Source: Casuarius casuarius (Eukaryota; Chordata; Aves; Casuariiformes; Casuariidae). Taken from it: 64,000 bases of DNA. The stretch lies in contig PTFA01000545.1 in the NCBI GenBank assembly GCA_003342895.1, forward strand, positions 1 through 64,000, written 5' to 3'. A model generated the notes under the pieces. That model saw nothing but the letters and a program-made list of their open reading frames with translations, had not been told where the DNA came from and made no database searches. Below are positions 16,761 through 29,502 of the stretch, in pieces. How positions within the stretch are numbered: the stretch's first letter is position 1; each line of letters opens with the position of its first letter. The position numbers and the translations under genes were made by a program.

Positions 16761-19556
16761 GTAAAAATATTCCAAAATATGATTAAATAGAGCCTTATCA
16801 GTAACTGATTTACCAGCAGTGGTTTGCTATTTAAAAGAGAAGAATTTGAAAATATACAGAACATGCAGAGCATATACATTTTCTGTAAGCTTATAGGTAA
16901 CTTTAACAAATTCCCAAAACAATTAACTTGCTAAAGATTATAAAAAGTTTGGCAAGATTTATATTTGAACAAAATATATCAGAGAAATTGATTTGTACAT
17001 CTGTATTAGAAAGGAGAACGCACGTTCTTCTCCAAGCTCATGAAGATTCATGGAATTTTTTATTTTCTAGACTTCTATGTTAACAGAAATCATCTAAAAT
17101 AAGTCTGAAACCATAGTTTTGACATTTAAGTGCAGTGAAATATATTGCAGTCTTTTAGGTTTTTTTGAAGTTAAAGCAATATATTTTTAAAGTGGAAAAT
17201 AGTAAACTCATCTAAAGATAACATGATTTTTTTATGATTGGGTAATATAAAATAAATGTCAATTAAAATTACCGATTTTTTATATTATTGTTCTTTTTTC
17301 AATTTACTGCTTATTTAATTCTTGTGCATATTAATAGACATTAATATTGACAAATTCCAGACTGTAATAACTTAAAGAATATAACTAATAATCCTTTTAA
17401 TTGAAAGATGGAGACCTTATCTCCCCCCCCACCAAAAAACCACCCTGTTTTAAAAATCCAGCTGAGACTTAATATAAAATGCTGAATAAGAACAGTAGCA
17501 GAAGTAGTATACTAATTATATTAAAATCACTTTTAATAGCTTTTTTTTTATATTTTCTAGCAAATTACAGGTTAAAAAGCTACCAGTCAGAACATTACAC
17601 TCAGCAAAATGACACAGAATCCCTCTATTTTTGTAGTCTAAATGCTCATTAATTCAGGATATTAATTCAGTACTAATAAGCAACAGCAATTATCATTCAG
17701 TATCATTAAGTTAGATAGGTCTCTTAGGAGATACCCGTACAGAGTGGTCATCTCAGTTAAGTTTAACCCAGTTAAATATGATAGACTATAGCTGTATTAA
17801 CTCATCAGAAGAAGATAAAGTAGAGAATATGCATAATTGTTTCAATTAAATACATAATTGACAATATTACATCTTAGCTAGAAAGCAATCAGTTTGCTTT
17901 GCAACCCTTAGAGGGCTCCATTGCTATGTAGTACTGGGAAATAAGGTAATTTGACATCTTAACATATTCTGACATCTACTATAATTTAATTTAGGCTTTA
18001 TAATAACTCTGTTTACATGGCTTTGACTGTGTGCCGAATCCTCCAAGTTGGTTAAAATGGCTGATGACGTAGATTTAGGATTGTGAGATAAACTAAAATG
18101 TCTACAAAGCTGTTATATAGATTTACCAGAATTAGTATCATAAATGTAACAGGATTCTCAGTCCCCAAATTTCAAAATCATGAAGACTGGTCGAGAGACA
18201 AAATGGTTAAATCATGACTTAATGATGTCTCATGATTTTCTAAATGCTTCACTGTCCCTCGAGAGTGTCTGTGTAAAATTACAGTGTTGCAGTGCAGTTT
18301 TTTCTCTTTGTCAAACTAATTTACTTACTTAAAGAGTTTGGGATGGGGTGCTGTCTCCTAACAGCAAATCTCTTACAGGAAGAGGGAGTATAAGAGTCCC
18401 TCCTTTCCTCTTGCCAGGGGATTCATGTATGACTCAGATCATTTTTAGAAGAAATATGAGAACAGATGATAGTAATAGTAATAGTAGCAGTAACTCTAGC
18501 AAAGGGCTAGAATCACAAATAATAAGTGTTTGATATGAAAGAGAAAAAAGAGCAAAGATGTGGTAAAAGTGAACTTGCACCAACATATTGAGTGGCTATG
18601 TCTAGAAGAAGATTGTATTTAAGGTCACAGGGAGGGCTACCACACTGAGACATAAGAGAACTCGAAGAACAGCTGCAACTTTATAAGTAGATAACAAATG
18701 ATTTCAAAATGTTCTATGGAAAACAAATCCACAGTCTTTAGATACATGTTGAAACTGATGACCTATGAACTTCGACTCAAAGATGGTGCACAATTTTTAG
18801 GCCTTAACAAAGGTGGAGGAGTTTGATAGTTTTTGAGAATATAGCTGGAGACAGAGAAAGGATAATTATTCCTGTTTTAATCATATCGAGCTTCAGCTGC
18901 TACCTAAATTTCTGTGAAACACTACCAGCGAGACAGACTGAGATTGTACTTCAGACAAAAAAAGGCATATGCAGAGCTGAAAGACAGGTAAGTAGGTCAA
19001 CATGACAGCAATAGTAGTTATATTTGAGTTACGAGTGAGGTTATATAGGGGAAGAAGAGAAAGGAACCAGTACAGAAACTAAGGCAGAAGGAAGAAATAG
19101 TCAGTGCTGCCAAATGCAGATGGCAAATAAGGAGGGATAGGCACAGAGTTTTCAGCTTTGCTCTGGAGGAAATCATGAGGACTTGTGTTGGGAGAGGTCC
19201 CCTTAGACTCCAGTGTACATAGCAAACTACAGGGAGTCTAGAAAGGAACTGGAAGTAAGGCATTCATGGAAGTGAATTTGAGTGAAATAGAGCGTTAAAG
19301 TCAGATGTGCTTTTGTTTGTTCAAATAAAGAAAAATAAATCAAAGCAGGCCAATATTTTGAAGAAAAAGTTAAGAAAGAAGAAAGTCAAGGCAAAGAGTA
19401 AGCAATGAAAAAGTTCATGAAAAAATCACCAGAGAAGGTGTAATTTTGGAGGAAAATGGAGGAAATAAGAGAGGTACTTGACATTTTTGTATCTGACACA
19501 ATATAAGACATTTATATAAGGGAGAAGGGAAATAAGCAGAAAGGATCCTTAGAGCC

Positions 19557-19585
19557 TGCCAGTTTCATCTGGGATGAAACTGGCA
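19557..19585. other. Perfect hairpin, 13-bp stem, 3-nt loop
   Basis: Left arm tgccagtttcatc (19557-19569), loop tgg, right arm gatgaaactggca (19573-19585), with no mismatch. Stem is about 46% GC. No adjacent gene needs a terminator here, so function is unknown. Confidence 0.9.
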
Positions 19586-21613
19586 AGTTCCTGTGGATGA
19601 AGATCCTCTACAAGAGTTCTTGTGGCAAAATTGTGTTGTTTGTATAAGCTGTAAACTCTGCTAAACCTACCAGTATGTGAGAGTGAAAATTCTCTTTCAG
19701 AAATAGCAAATAAACACTTACTAAATAGGTCAGTTCTGAGAGTTAAAAGCTGTTTAATCTCATGCACTGCTGCTAGCTCTCTCATGAACAGGGAGACTAA
19801 TTGCAAGATATTCCTTTACTCTGTGGATTAGGGTGACCTTTATGAGGCAAAATATTTCCTTCAGCTCAATTCATCTAGAGTATGAAAAGGGTCACAAATG
19901 AGACAAATACAAGGAAGGACCTTTGCCAGGATCAATACTTTGCTCCAGGTTTGCATTTTCAAACTTTAGAGTAAATCTTCTGATCTGAGCTCTCCAAACT
20001 AAAATGATTGCCAGTGTGATCTCCTCTGCAGCTGCCTTTTACTTGCAGTAGAAATGGCAAGTCCTGTGTTGATCCACTCAGAAGTCCCTGGTGGGTTTCC
20101 CTACAACAAACCATGCTCTAGTTGCTACAAGATTCAGTGTCAGGAGATTCATTCTGAAGGTCACGGATTTACTGTGTGTCCTGGAGCATGCTAAATGACC
20201 TCCCTACTGACAAAAGAGAAACAAGCTATTTTCCTAAAATACTTTGATAGCCTTGGTAAAGATGGACTCTACAGACACAAAGGTACTGTTATTAATATTA
20301 GTCTTTATTCTTGCAAAAGGAGTTCATTTTCCAAGAGAAAAGATACAGATCTTTTTAAAAGAACAGATATCTTGCCAAGAATGGGGTGTTAACAGTAATA
20401 AACCACAATGTTACGCCATCTTAATTTAGAGTATTTTTCTATCATTAGTAAGTCGCCTATCTAAAGAAGTAAGTAAGATTCTAGAAGTGAAATGAATGTA
20501 GTGCTGGTAGTGAAAGGCAGAATAGTTTAAGGTGAAAAATGTGTATGGGATATATTAAAGTTCCAGCAAGTTTAAAAGAAATAGGCAGGAAGGAAGGAAA
20601 ATTAGTGCATGAATCATACTCCTTTGGGTAACAGTGTCAGCAGACTTTGAAATCATCATGCTGCATAGGACAAACAGATGAGCAAATTGATGAGTAACTG
20701 ACAAAAAATTTTTTTTTTTCCTGAACACTGAACTAGCAAACGGTTCTTTTTATATAATAAAGATGTGAGGTAATCACAACCATCTCTCTGAAAGTCAGAG
20801 CTATAAAGAAGCATATAAAAGAGCAGATGGTACGTTATGATGATGCCCTAACAAATGCAAGCAGCTAGAATTGCAAGAGTGCTTCTTTGTGGACCAGTTT
20901 AATCATCCTGACTGAATTTAGCCCTTATTATCTTCCTGTAGCAGGTATTTCTGGCATGGTCTAGCTTGTGTCAGTTCCTTACACTACATGGCTCAAGTTT
21001 CTTTACTAGAAAGGTCCAAGTTTAAGCCAATCTCTCACTGAGCCCAGGTTCCTTCCTCTGTTAGCCAAAGGCTAACTCCAGAATTGAACCAGAGTGAGAG
21101 TCAGCATGTAAGCATGATCAAGGAGTACTGATTTGAGCCCTAAGCGGACAGTATAGACCAGTGTTTTCTTAAAACACTTTGAAACCTTGTTTTGGTTATA
21201 TCTATCTTGATGTGATCTCCCAAGTTCATTAGTTCAGTTCCTCATTGTTTTTTTTGTGATTGCTCTCCCACCTTGAGTTGATGCTAGCAATTCCCCTCCC
21301 CAGACAGAATTTCAGTTGACCCATGAAAGTGTTTGCACGGAACTAGCAGTAAGGTATTGGAATGATGTTACAATTCTAATGTAAAAACCTAACCATACAC
21401 AGAAATAATTTGGTATTGCCAAAAGTTTGGTATGAAGTCTTCAAGAAAGAGAGTGAACACTAACAGGAAACAGAAGTTAGTGGAGAGCCAATGGAGATAT
21501 TTTCTTTTCTCTGACTTTACTAAGAACTTAATATTTTCTTCTCAAATGAGATTTTCAACTTGCAAATACTGATAGACTCTGTCCTACAGCAAGAGTTCAA
21601 GACTGTCCATGTC

Positions 21614-21657
21614 TTTTACACATTTAAAAATATCATTTTACACATTTAAAAATATCG
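21614..21657. repeat. Tandem duplication, 22-base unit x2
   Basis: Two adjacent copies of ttttacacatttaaaaatat plus two bases, differing only at the last base. A simple slippage or unequal-exchange duplication. Confidence 0.9.
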
Positions 21658-23631
21658 TAATACTGCTGTAATCTCTTATATTGCTCACCTTATCCAACAT
21701 ATGAACTTTAGCTACCATTCCCAAACTGTAGTGTGGGAATAAAAGACATAAGGTTGCCAAACCGGGTATGAGGACAGTTATACTCTAGCTACAATAGAAG
21801 TGCAAATGGTAAAGTGAGAAGAAGATGTAGGATGAAATCATGTGGGAAATACTACAGATAAAAATGAGAAACTGGTAACTCTATCTGACCTACTTTACTT
21901 CACAAATCCTTCAAACTCCTTTTGTCAATACAATGAAAAGACTAGAATCTTCATTCTTAAAGAATATGGCTATTAAAATAGTACCTGCCTCTACACTCAG
22001 CTAAAAAGATGAAGTATTCAATGTTCTTTCCTAAGACTGCAGTCTCAAAGGTACCTCATCTACAATTGTGCCTGGCTTTTGTATGGCTCATGGCATGCCT
22101 TAAATCTATTTGTCTACACTAACATTTACTGTAAACTATTTATTTAAATCACAAAGTATAGAAATAAGACCAAGTCAATCATAGAATGTGGTTATGGATG
22201 TAACTTTCTATCTTCCATTAAAAGGCTCACAGACAAATACAAATAAGACGAATACAGCCTTTGCTCTTACGACATGAAGGGCAGAATAGAGGTAGCATAA
22301 TTCCCCTAGAGAAGCAGAAATTGGAAGAGTGAAACTATAAACTCTATATCACACATAGTAATTACAACTCCTGTGGACATACTGAGCTGGATTTAAATTA
22401 GCTACCTGTTTACTGGTAGCAGGGGAGCCACAATGGCCTCTTGAATAAACCCTGAGTGGCTGGCATGCAGGCACCTCTGTGCAGTCACAGAGCAAATTAA
22501 TGGCAGGAATATTTATGCAATGTCCACTAGCCTGAACTTCTCAGTGGCTACTTTCTCCACTTGAATGGATTTTTAATTTGACACTAAAAGATGTAAAAAG
22601 ATAGTGATTCCCTTCAGATCAAAGTACTTCAGACCTGTCAGAACCTTCAGCCCTTAAAGTATTCAAGAATTTTTCTGTTTCCAAATGAGCAACTAAGTCA
22701 AGCCTTTAGGATCACTAACAATTCCATGGTAAAGAAGTTTTGTTTCCTCTGCTGAAATCTAGGCGATGAAGTCTACTACATGAAGCTTACCAGATTCTGC
22801 CTTTAGTATACTCAAACTTACCCACCTTTTGCTTTCTTATAGCAGATGTTTCCTTCACACTTCAGTGCTTCAGGTAAATGTTTATATGAAGCTATCTCAT
22901 TTTGGATCCTATTTTGACTCCACTTTGAAAAGCTCATTAAAACACATCTCAGCACAAAGAACAATAGGAGACCATACCAAGGATTCCAATAATAGTTCCC
23001 TTTCTGACCCTTTTTGAAGGCAGACGGGTCGTCCAGACTAATGAAAACTAATATGCAAGCATCTACACTAGGCAGAATCCATCCAGCTTTGCAGTAAGAC
23101 ATATTGTGCTTTTCCTCAAACTGTATTAAATCACAGTTTGTAGGTTAAGAAAGTGGATGTGACTTACCGTGCCTGTAGGTGGTCTCATACCGACAGCTCT
23201 GGTTCTGCCCTTAAGCTGCTAGCAAACTGAAGAGCTGAGATAGAGGACTTATGACCCTTCTCATTGAAACGAAGGAGTTAATCGGAGAAACTCGCATATT
23301 GCCCTCCAATGTTGATGGTGGGATCTTCTCAGAATTTTATGCTTTGCCACCCTAGTCTCTTGGAAAGATCAGCTTTTCCGGTCATTACAGTTTATGGCCA
23401 CTTATTTCATTTACACATCAGTTTGAAATCTGATACGTACCATGCAGTGGACTGTGTTTGGAGTGTACAATACTGCTTATAGTTGCATGTAGAATACTGT
23501 CTGCCTTTACATTGTGTAGGTTATATTTCCTAATTTTTTCAAAAGGTAAAAATTAATGATTTATAAAGACCGATATGATATTACCATCCTGAGAGCTCTG
23601 TTTAATGGGAAAAATGAATGAAATAATGGCT

Positions 23632-23705
23632 TTGCTGGATCAGACCAAATCTAATCAAGTCTCATGCCTCTGACCCATAGCAGATGCATAGCAGATGAAG
23701 TGTAT
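23632..23705 (+). repeat. Old interspersed repeat fragment, copy A
   Basis: The phrase 'ctggatcagaccaaa' followed by 'cctctgacccatagcagatg' resembles a repeat family widespread in reptile and bird genomes ('gggtcagaccaaag...' type). A diverged second copy lies at 62560-62640. I cannot name the family with certainty. Confidence 0.4.
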
Positions 23706-24094
23706 AAGAACAAAAAATCACATGGCCCCAGCAGGCCCTCCCCACATCTGGTGATTTTCATATTGGGACATATGAAAAGGCCAGAACCTTTGTGTAAAGT
23801 AGCTCTTAATGCACTTTTTTTTCCCCCCAAGATTTTGTCCAACTGTTGGTGTGTTTGTTTTCTTTTAACTCATTCAAACTTTCAGTAACTTCAATACTAA
23901 CTTGCATAAAGTTTTTCAGCATTTTCCAAGTTTTTAATGACTTCTAGCCAACTCTTAAAGCAAAATGAGAGAACACAAGTAAGCTTGTACACTATATGTG
24001 ATACTCTGTTTCAGATAGCTGGACTAGATGGTCCCTGCTTAAAAGGACAAGTGGATGCCTGTGACGTATCAATAAACTCCTACAGTGAAAGAAG

Positions 24095-24789
24095 GCTCAG
24101 AGGAGATAGGCGAGGGTGATGCACTTGTGAAGCTCAGGGAAGAGTATAGGGAGTGACTGACCACAGCTGTTGCAAAGGAAACTGAACTTGGCTCAACGCA
24201 GTGGAGACCGGAGAGTGGCCTCTGTTTTAAATAAAAAACTGTATCAGTTGGATGGATCAACTGGCTTTATCAGTTGAGTGGATCAGCTGACTATATCAGT
24301 TGAGTGAATCAATTGGTTGTGTCAATGTTTGTCTCTGAGTTAATGAAAAAGTGTAAATGTCCTCCTGAGTCCATCAAACCAGCATTTAGTGCAGGAGGGG
24401 ATGTATATGTGGCTCAGCCCAACACAGAGTATAAAAACTGAACAACAGAACTTTGAAGAGAACAGCGGGCTGGAGCTGGTTCAGCCCTCATTGAAATCAC
24501 CTTCCTGGTGACTGGGGATGCCAAGCATCATGACAATGAGCATATTAGAGAGACAAGTGATGAGAAGCACTTCTGTGTTTTGATTCAACTATATATTGCA
24601 ATTGCTATACTTTGCTAAGTGCAATTTGTATTTGTATTGTGATTTAAGTACATTGCTGTATCATTCTGCTAAATCAAAATCCTGTGTAATGTCAGATATC
24701 TTAAAGTAAGTAAATTTGGTATTAAATATTAAACCTGCCATGTGCGGAATATCTAAAAGAACCTGGTCAAAGACTATTGGACTCTGACA
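24095..24789 (+). mobile_element. Probable solo LTR of an endogenous retrovirus
   Basis: The layout is that of an LTR: a U3-like part with a 26-base tandem repeat (24242-24319), a TATAAAA box at 24430-24436, a leader-like stretch, an ATTAAA poly(A)-like signal at 24721-24726, and a 3' end in ...ctctgaca at 24789, giving the usual terminal CA. The phrases 'gtgatttaagtacattgctgtatcattctgc' (24639-24669) and 'gaacctggtcaaagac' resemble avian ERV LTR ends as I remember them. The left border is uncertain and no target-site duplication was found. No retroviral genes flank it, so it would be a solo LTR. Confidence 0.45.
24242..24319. repeat. 26-base minisatellite, three copies
   Basis: Units at 24242-24267, 24268-24293 and 24294-24319 share the core tatcagttg..tg.atca..tg. 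Each unit carries CAGTTG and an inverted CAACTG-like half, so units can fold on themselves (for example CAGTTG gatggat CAACTG), and neighbours pair as tcaactg...cagttga. Every half is also a CANNTG E-box. The position upstream of a TATA box fits LTR enhancer repeats. Confidence 0.8.
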
Positions 24790-26500
24790 GTGCTATTCTG
24801 ACCTTTCTTACAGTTTGACAAATTCACTGTGGACAAATGGCATGTCTGCTGCTTTCTTATTCTCCTAAGTGAAGGTGATTGGGACTTTTTTGACTAAGTG
24901 TATTCTGGTAATTTGTTGAAACTGATATATACATTTTAGGAATGAGCTGTTTTCAGCAACATTTCTGATGGGAGAGGTTTCTCAAGTCTAGGCTGGAATT
25001 GCTGATCAGACAGAAACAGCTGGAGGGAACCTCAGAATAACTGACAACTCAGTGAACAGGACCCTCATTTAGAAAGGGGTATAACTCAGATGCATACCCC
25101 TGATCAGATTTAGGCATAAGCTTGAGACTCACCCTACTGGAGTGCCCTTATCAATATCCTATTAGATCTTCCTGGGCAGCCTCTTCTTATTATTTCCTGT
25201 CAGAAAGCCACTTTAGCCTGAAAGAGAGCAACTTCAAAGTTCAGTTATTAGGCAATGAGAAAACCTAGCTCAAATTCTAACTTGGTGTGACCAGGTGCAG
25301 TTGCTGACATGCCTGTTGATTTTCTTCAACTTTGGCAAGCAGTCTAGCCATCAAAATATGCTGGAGAGGTCCTCTCTACTTTTTGTTTTTTGTTTTTATC
25401 TTGATTATGAATGTAAACATAGGGTATATATTTTAGAACTGCTTTTAGGAATACTTCAGTAAATCTTAAGTTAGTCTGTATGGATAATTTTGTCGTTGGA
25501 TCACTAAAGAAATGTTTTTTGTCACTGGATCACTAAAGAATGGAAAGAGAAATCACACTGCAAAACACACTTTAAAAATAGGAATATTAATTAATTTAAA
25601 TGTTTCGAATATAGCACATTTGGACTAATAACAAGAAAATTTTGAAACAAGGAATCAAGAGGTACAGTAGGAACAATTCCAGCTTATTCAATGTTTAAGC
25701 TCTGCTATTTTTTTAAAAAAAAGATTAGCAATGCAACATTCTAGGAACAAAGAAATATAGTGCTGCAAACCCCTATGTGTATGCATACTTTTCTTAAATA
25801 ATCTTATTTGCCCACTTATAAGTACTCATGTGCATGGGAATTTGTAGGATAATGACTGCCAATATGTACAGTAAAATTAACTCTTAACCACATGCACATG
25901 TCAAGGAAGGGCTGTTGCTAATCTTTTTGTAGCAGCTTAAATGATCATTACTCTTGTTGTTGTTGACAGCTTTTTCCTGCTTAACTGCTGAAAGCATTTT
26001 AGTATTATATGGTGGCTTTTCTCCAGGTTTACAGAACATTGTTTTCATGTTGCAAGAGGGAAAATTTACATTAACCTTAATATATGGTACTTGACATTTG
26101 TATTACAAGTAGAGTTGATTACTTTAACATATGAGAAAACTACAGACTTAAAATACACGGAGTATAAAACAATAAGCACCATGTCCCAATGCCTTCTTTA
26201 CTTTGCGCTATTAAACATTCTGCTGCTGGTCAGTTTTAAAAGTCATGATATCTGAAACTTTTGCTATGAAAAGATAAATTAATACTTAATTTATAGACTA
26301 TTCTTAATGTCCATCAATGTTGTAGGTATTGCTATGTTATTGTTTCACTTGTGTCAGTTCCACTGTATAATTTTTTCCAGAAATACAGGCAAAGACCTTG
26401 ACTGTTCAGGTCTTATTAAAAATGGGTAAACTTTACAGGTTTGGAATTCTGGTCTGAATAAGTATCTAACAGTTTTGACAAATTCTGAGCTGCTTTCTCA

Positions 26501-26565
26501 GATGTATACTGTACAACTCTGTTTTTTCCAAAGGCACTAATGAACAAAGTTGTACAGTATACATC
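26501..26565. other. Perfect inverted repeat, 18-bp arms, 29-nt loop
   Basis: Left arm gatgtatactgtacaact (26501-26518) is the exact reverse complement of agttgtacagtatacatc (26548-26565). The loop is 26519-26547. Arms stop abruptly at both ends. The stem is shorter and the loop longer than a typical microRNA precursor. It could be the collapsed remnant of an inverted-repeat transposable element or a protein-binding palindrome pair. Confidence 0.92.
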
Positions 26566-29386
26566 AAAAATACTTTTAAAATTAGAAAATGGACAGTAGA
26601 ATGCCCTTTTTTAATGTGAGAACCTTTGCCTGCATTACTTTAAATGTGCTTATTTCCTTTAATTATACAAAAATACAGCAGTTCAACTCACAACTTTTAG
26701 GTCAAAGCTGTGCCTAAAATTCTCTCACAGTTTGAGGGCAAAATCTGACACAGACTTCAACTATGATTCTCACAAGGGACACTCCCTAGGCAGTGTGATG
26801 TGAGCACCAGCCTCAATGAAACGTAAGACTTTCCCCATCTATTTCTTTCATTATATATATGTCTTTCCCTCCCCCACCCCCCACTCCCCAAATTTGGAAA
26901 ATAAAATTCAGATAACTTTTCACTTCATCTTAACAAAAACCTCTAGTAATATCTTGTTTTGTTTGTTCTTTGAATTGAAAGGAAGCAGATAAGAAAAGGA
27001 TAAGAAAGCAGTTATCTGAGGTTTCAAATTAAGTCATGCTAGCAACACCTATGAAGTCTTTGACTTTAATGAGAGAAAAGTCAGAGTTAAATGTCTTGAA
27101 ATAAGATGACAGAGAAAGCCATAGTGACAGGATGAAATACCATGGAAGGGCAGGGTAAGACAGACACTTGCTCCTGGTGGCCCTCTAAGGCAAGCGCAGC
27201 ATAGGAGAAAAGGTCTTCAGGTCCCATTAGATACGGTTCTTGCCACTGCTGCTACCTGAGCAGAGGGGCTGCATGTCTACATGGGTGCCTGGTGGGCAGC
27301 AAGTCCTGGAGGAATCCGAATACAAGGGTGCTAAAATACCTCACCACTGCCAGTATACTACTTATCCTTGCTTAAGAGAGCTGTAAAAATGACTGGTGAA
27401 CTGCCTGAATAATAGTGACAGGCAATTGATCTTGTTTATTTGACACAACTTTATTATATCCTAATGTTTTGCTCTTGTACAAGATTTTCCTTTCACTGCC
27501 TTTGAAAACACCTCGCAAAGATGAGTAAAAATTATTCCCTTTTATATAAAAAGGCAATACATACCGAGGTTAAGGATGTACAAGTTCTGTTTAGTGAGAG
27601 AGAGGGGAAAGGAACCTACTTTGCTCAGCTGTCAGAAAGCCATTGCTCCCCATCTCCAGGTGACCATTAGTATAGGAAGGAAAGGGTCACAGAACCTCTT
27701 CTTGAGAGTATTAGTTAACATTCAACCTGTCCTGGAGCAGAAGAAACACACAACACTGTATAATTAAATGAATTCTAAGTCATAAATAATATGTTACAAA
27801 GATGTTAATCATCACTGAAAACAAGCTCATCTGCATTTTTTTTTTTCTGATTAATCACTGGTGGTAAGTTTACTGTAAGTTTAAGTGTGCATTTTTAATT
27901 AATATATATATCACATCTGACATTTTCATATTTGGTATATAACTTAAAGTTACACAAAGTAATTAAAAGATGCTGTTTAGATCTTGACTTCTAGCTGTTT
28001 ATTCTTTAAGAATTGATTAGGATAACAATATTTAATTGTTTTTAATTTAATTTAATTTTATTTGTGCAGTTATTGAAGAACCACTTTGACATACTTCATT
28101 TCATTGCATGGAGACATCCTGATTACAACGGTGTCATAAATACCTCATTTATATTCAATGTTTCCAATTTTGCCTTTCTGCCAAAATCAGCTTTAACTGT
28201 AATATAAAACCAGACTCCTTGTGCACGACATTTAACCCTGGGTTACCGCTGTTAGACAATCTAAACACTGTTTGTTTTCCACTTAACACCTTTAAACCAT
28301 TTATAGAATATTGTTTCCTTGTCATGCAAGCTTTTGGCCATAAGGTCTCAAGATTTTCTAGACAATTCTAAAATTAACACCCACCTAACAATTAAGTACA
28401 CAACTCAAGATTGTCTATAACTGCTAGCTCAAATTTGCCTTGCAGAAGAAAGACAACAAATAAATCTAGGAGCGACTATTATGTAGAACTAAAAAATATG
28501 TCACAAGTTATGTATTTTCTACCTCTCTCTCTCTTCTTTTTTTAAATCCATGTTCCTTCTGGGTCTTTGTGAAGTATATGTTCTTGTTCTATTTTTGTGT
28601 TATCTTTGAAGAGCTGTCATCTATACTACATATCACTGCTGGTTTTAGATAAACACGTCCATTTTGGTAACTTCAAGTTAAACTACAACAACAACATGTC
28701 ATAGTCTTTTAGAGACAGATGCAAGAAATGTAGCAAGAGCAGTACTGGGTGGTAATGATTACATATAACTGGTGTACACTTAACCTTTTTATTCCAGGGC
28801 ATTATTCACATAAGTCTAAGCCAGTTTTAGGAAATCTTTGCCTTTTTGTTTTAATTATGCAAGACAATATTATAAAGCTACCAGTATATTGTTTCATATT
28901 TCTTTAAATGGATTCCTTTTTCTTGCCTGAAATATGTTTGCTTGGGTAAGTAGGTAAAATTATGGTTTATCAGATGTGTATTGGATTTCCTGAATTTGCG
29001 ATTACATACTTCTGAAATTCCTTGAACTAAAGAGGAAATAAGAAGTTGGGCAATTACTCAAAAATAGCAAATAAGCCCTTCTGGAATGCAGCCCTGGGTA
29101 AATACCAAAATTACATGTTTGTGAATTTTCATAAATCTGTATTTCTTTTTACTGAAAACATACTTAAGAGTAGATACGTGTAGTCCATCTGTTAGACACG
29201 AGGGATTCTGAAGTCTTATCCTTGAGTTCCCTGTTTTCTGAAATTTTAAAGAAGACTTTACAGAAATTTGATTTATTTGAAATCATATATCATCTCTAAG
29301 TTCAGGAATGGATCCTATCAAGCAGTTCAGAAGAACCAAAAAGAAAATAAAAGAACAGCATCCTTATTAATATATCTCTCTTTCAG

Positions 29387-29502
29387 TTCTCAGATCCTTC
29401 TCCCACAGAGTGAATGGGTCTGAGTCACTAACCTGGCCTATCTGGGCTGCAGGATCATGCAAAGGAGCTATTTGGACAACAGCTGTGTTACTGCCAACAT
29501 AG
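29387..29502 (+). other. Candidate non-coding exon
   Basis: The acceptor tatctctctttcag ends at 29386 and the donor ATAG|gtgaag starts at 29503, bounding 116 nt. Two of three frames are stopped early and the third ends in TAG at the donor, so a coding role is unlikely. It may be a long non-coding RNA exon or a chance pairing of splice-like sites. Confidence 0.2.

Larger units (their letters stand above)
10741..19556. other. Gene desert, proximal part
   Basis: About 8.8 kb of AT-rich DNA without a supportable gene. Open frames here are short and interrupted. It contains a 24-base poly(T) run (13921-13944), an AAAATTC triplet repeat near 12313-12335, and a 19-base direct duplication (16710-16728 and 16742-16760, 32 bases apart). 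No recognisable LINE, LTR or RNA gene was found. Confidence 0.5.
19586..24089. other. Gene desert with minor duplications
   Basis: AT-rich, no gene seen. It contains two exact-but-one copies of a 22-base unit (21614-21635, 21636-21657) and a fragment of an old interspersed repeat at about 23632-23705 (phrase 'gctggatcagaccaaa'). The 22440-22550 stretch, with homeodomain-like TAAT cores and a 'atatttatgcaa' octamer-like phrase, has the feel of a conserved non-coding element, but only alignment could show it. Confidence 0.45.

Noticed and set aside
19557..19585. Transcription terminator
   Set aside because: Eukaryotic context with no gene ending here and no T-run after the stem.
26501..26565. 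MicroRNA precursor
   Set aside because: Stem of 18 bp is too short and the 29-nt loop too long for a typical precursor; reported only as a hairpin.
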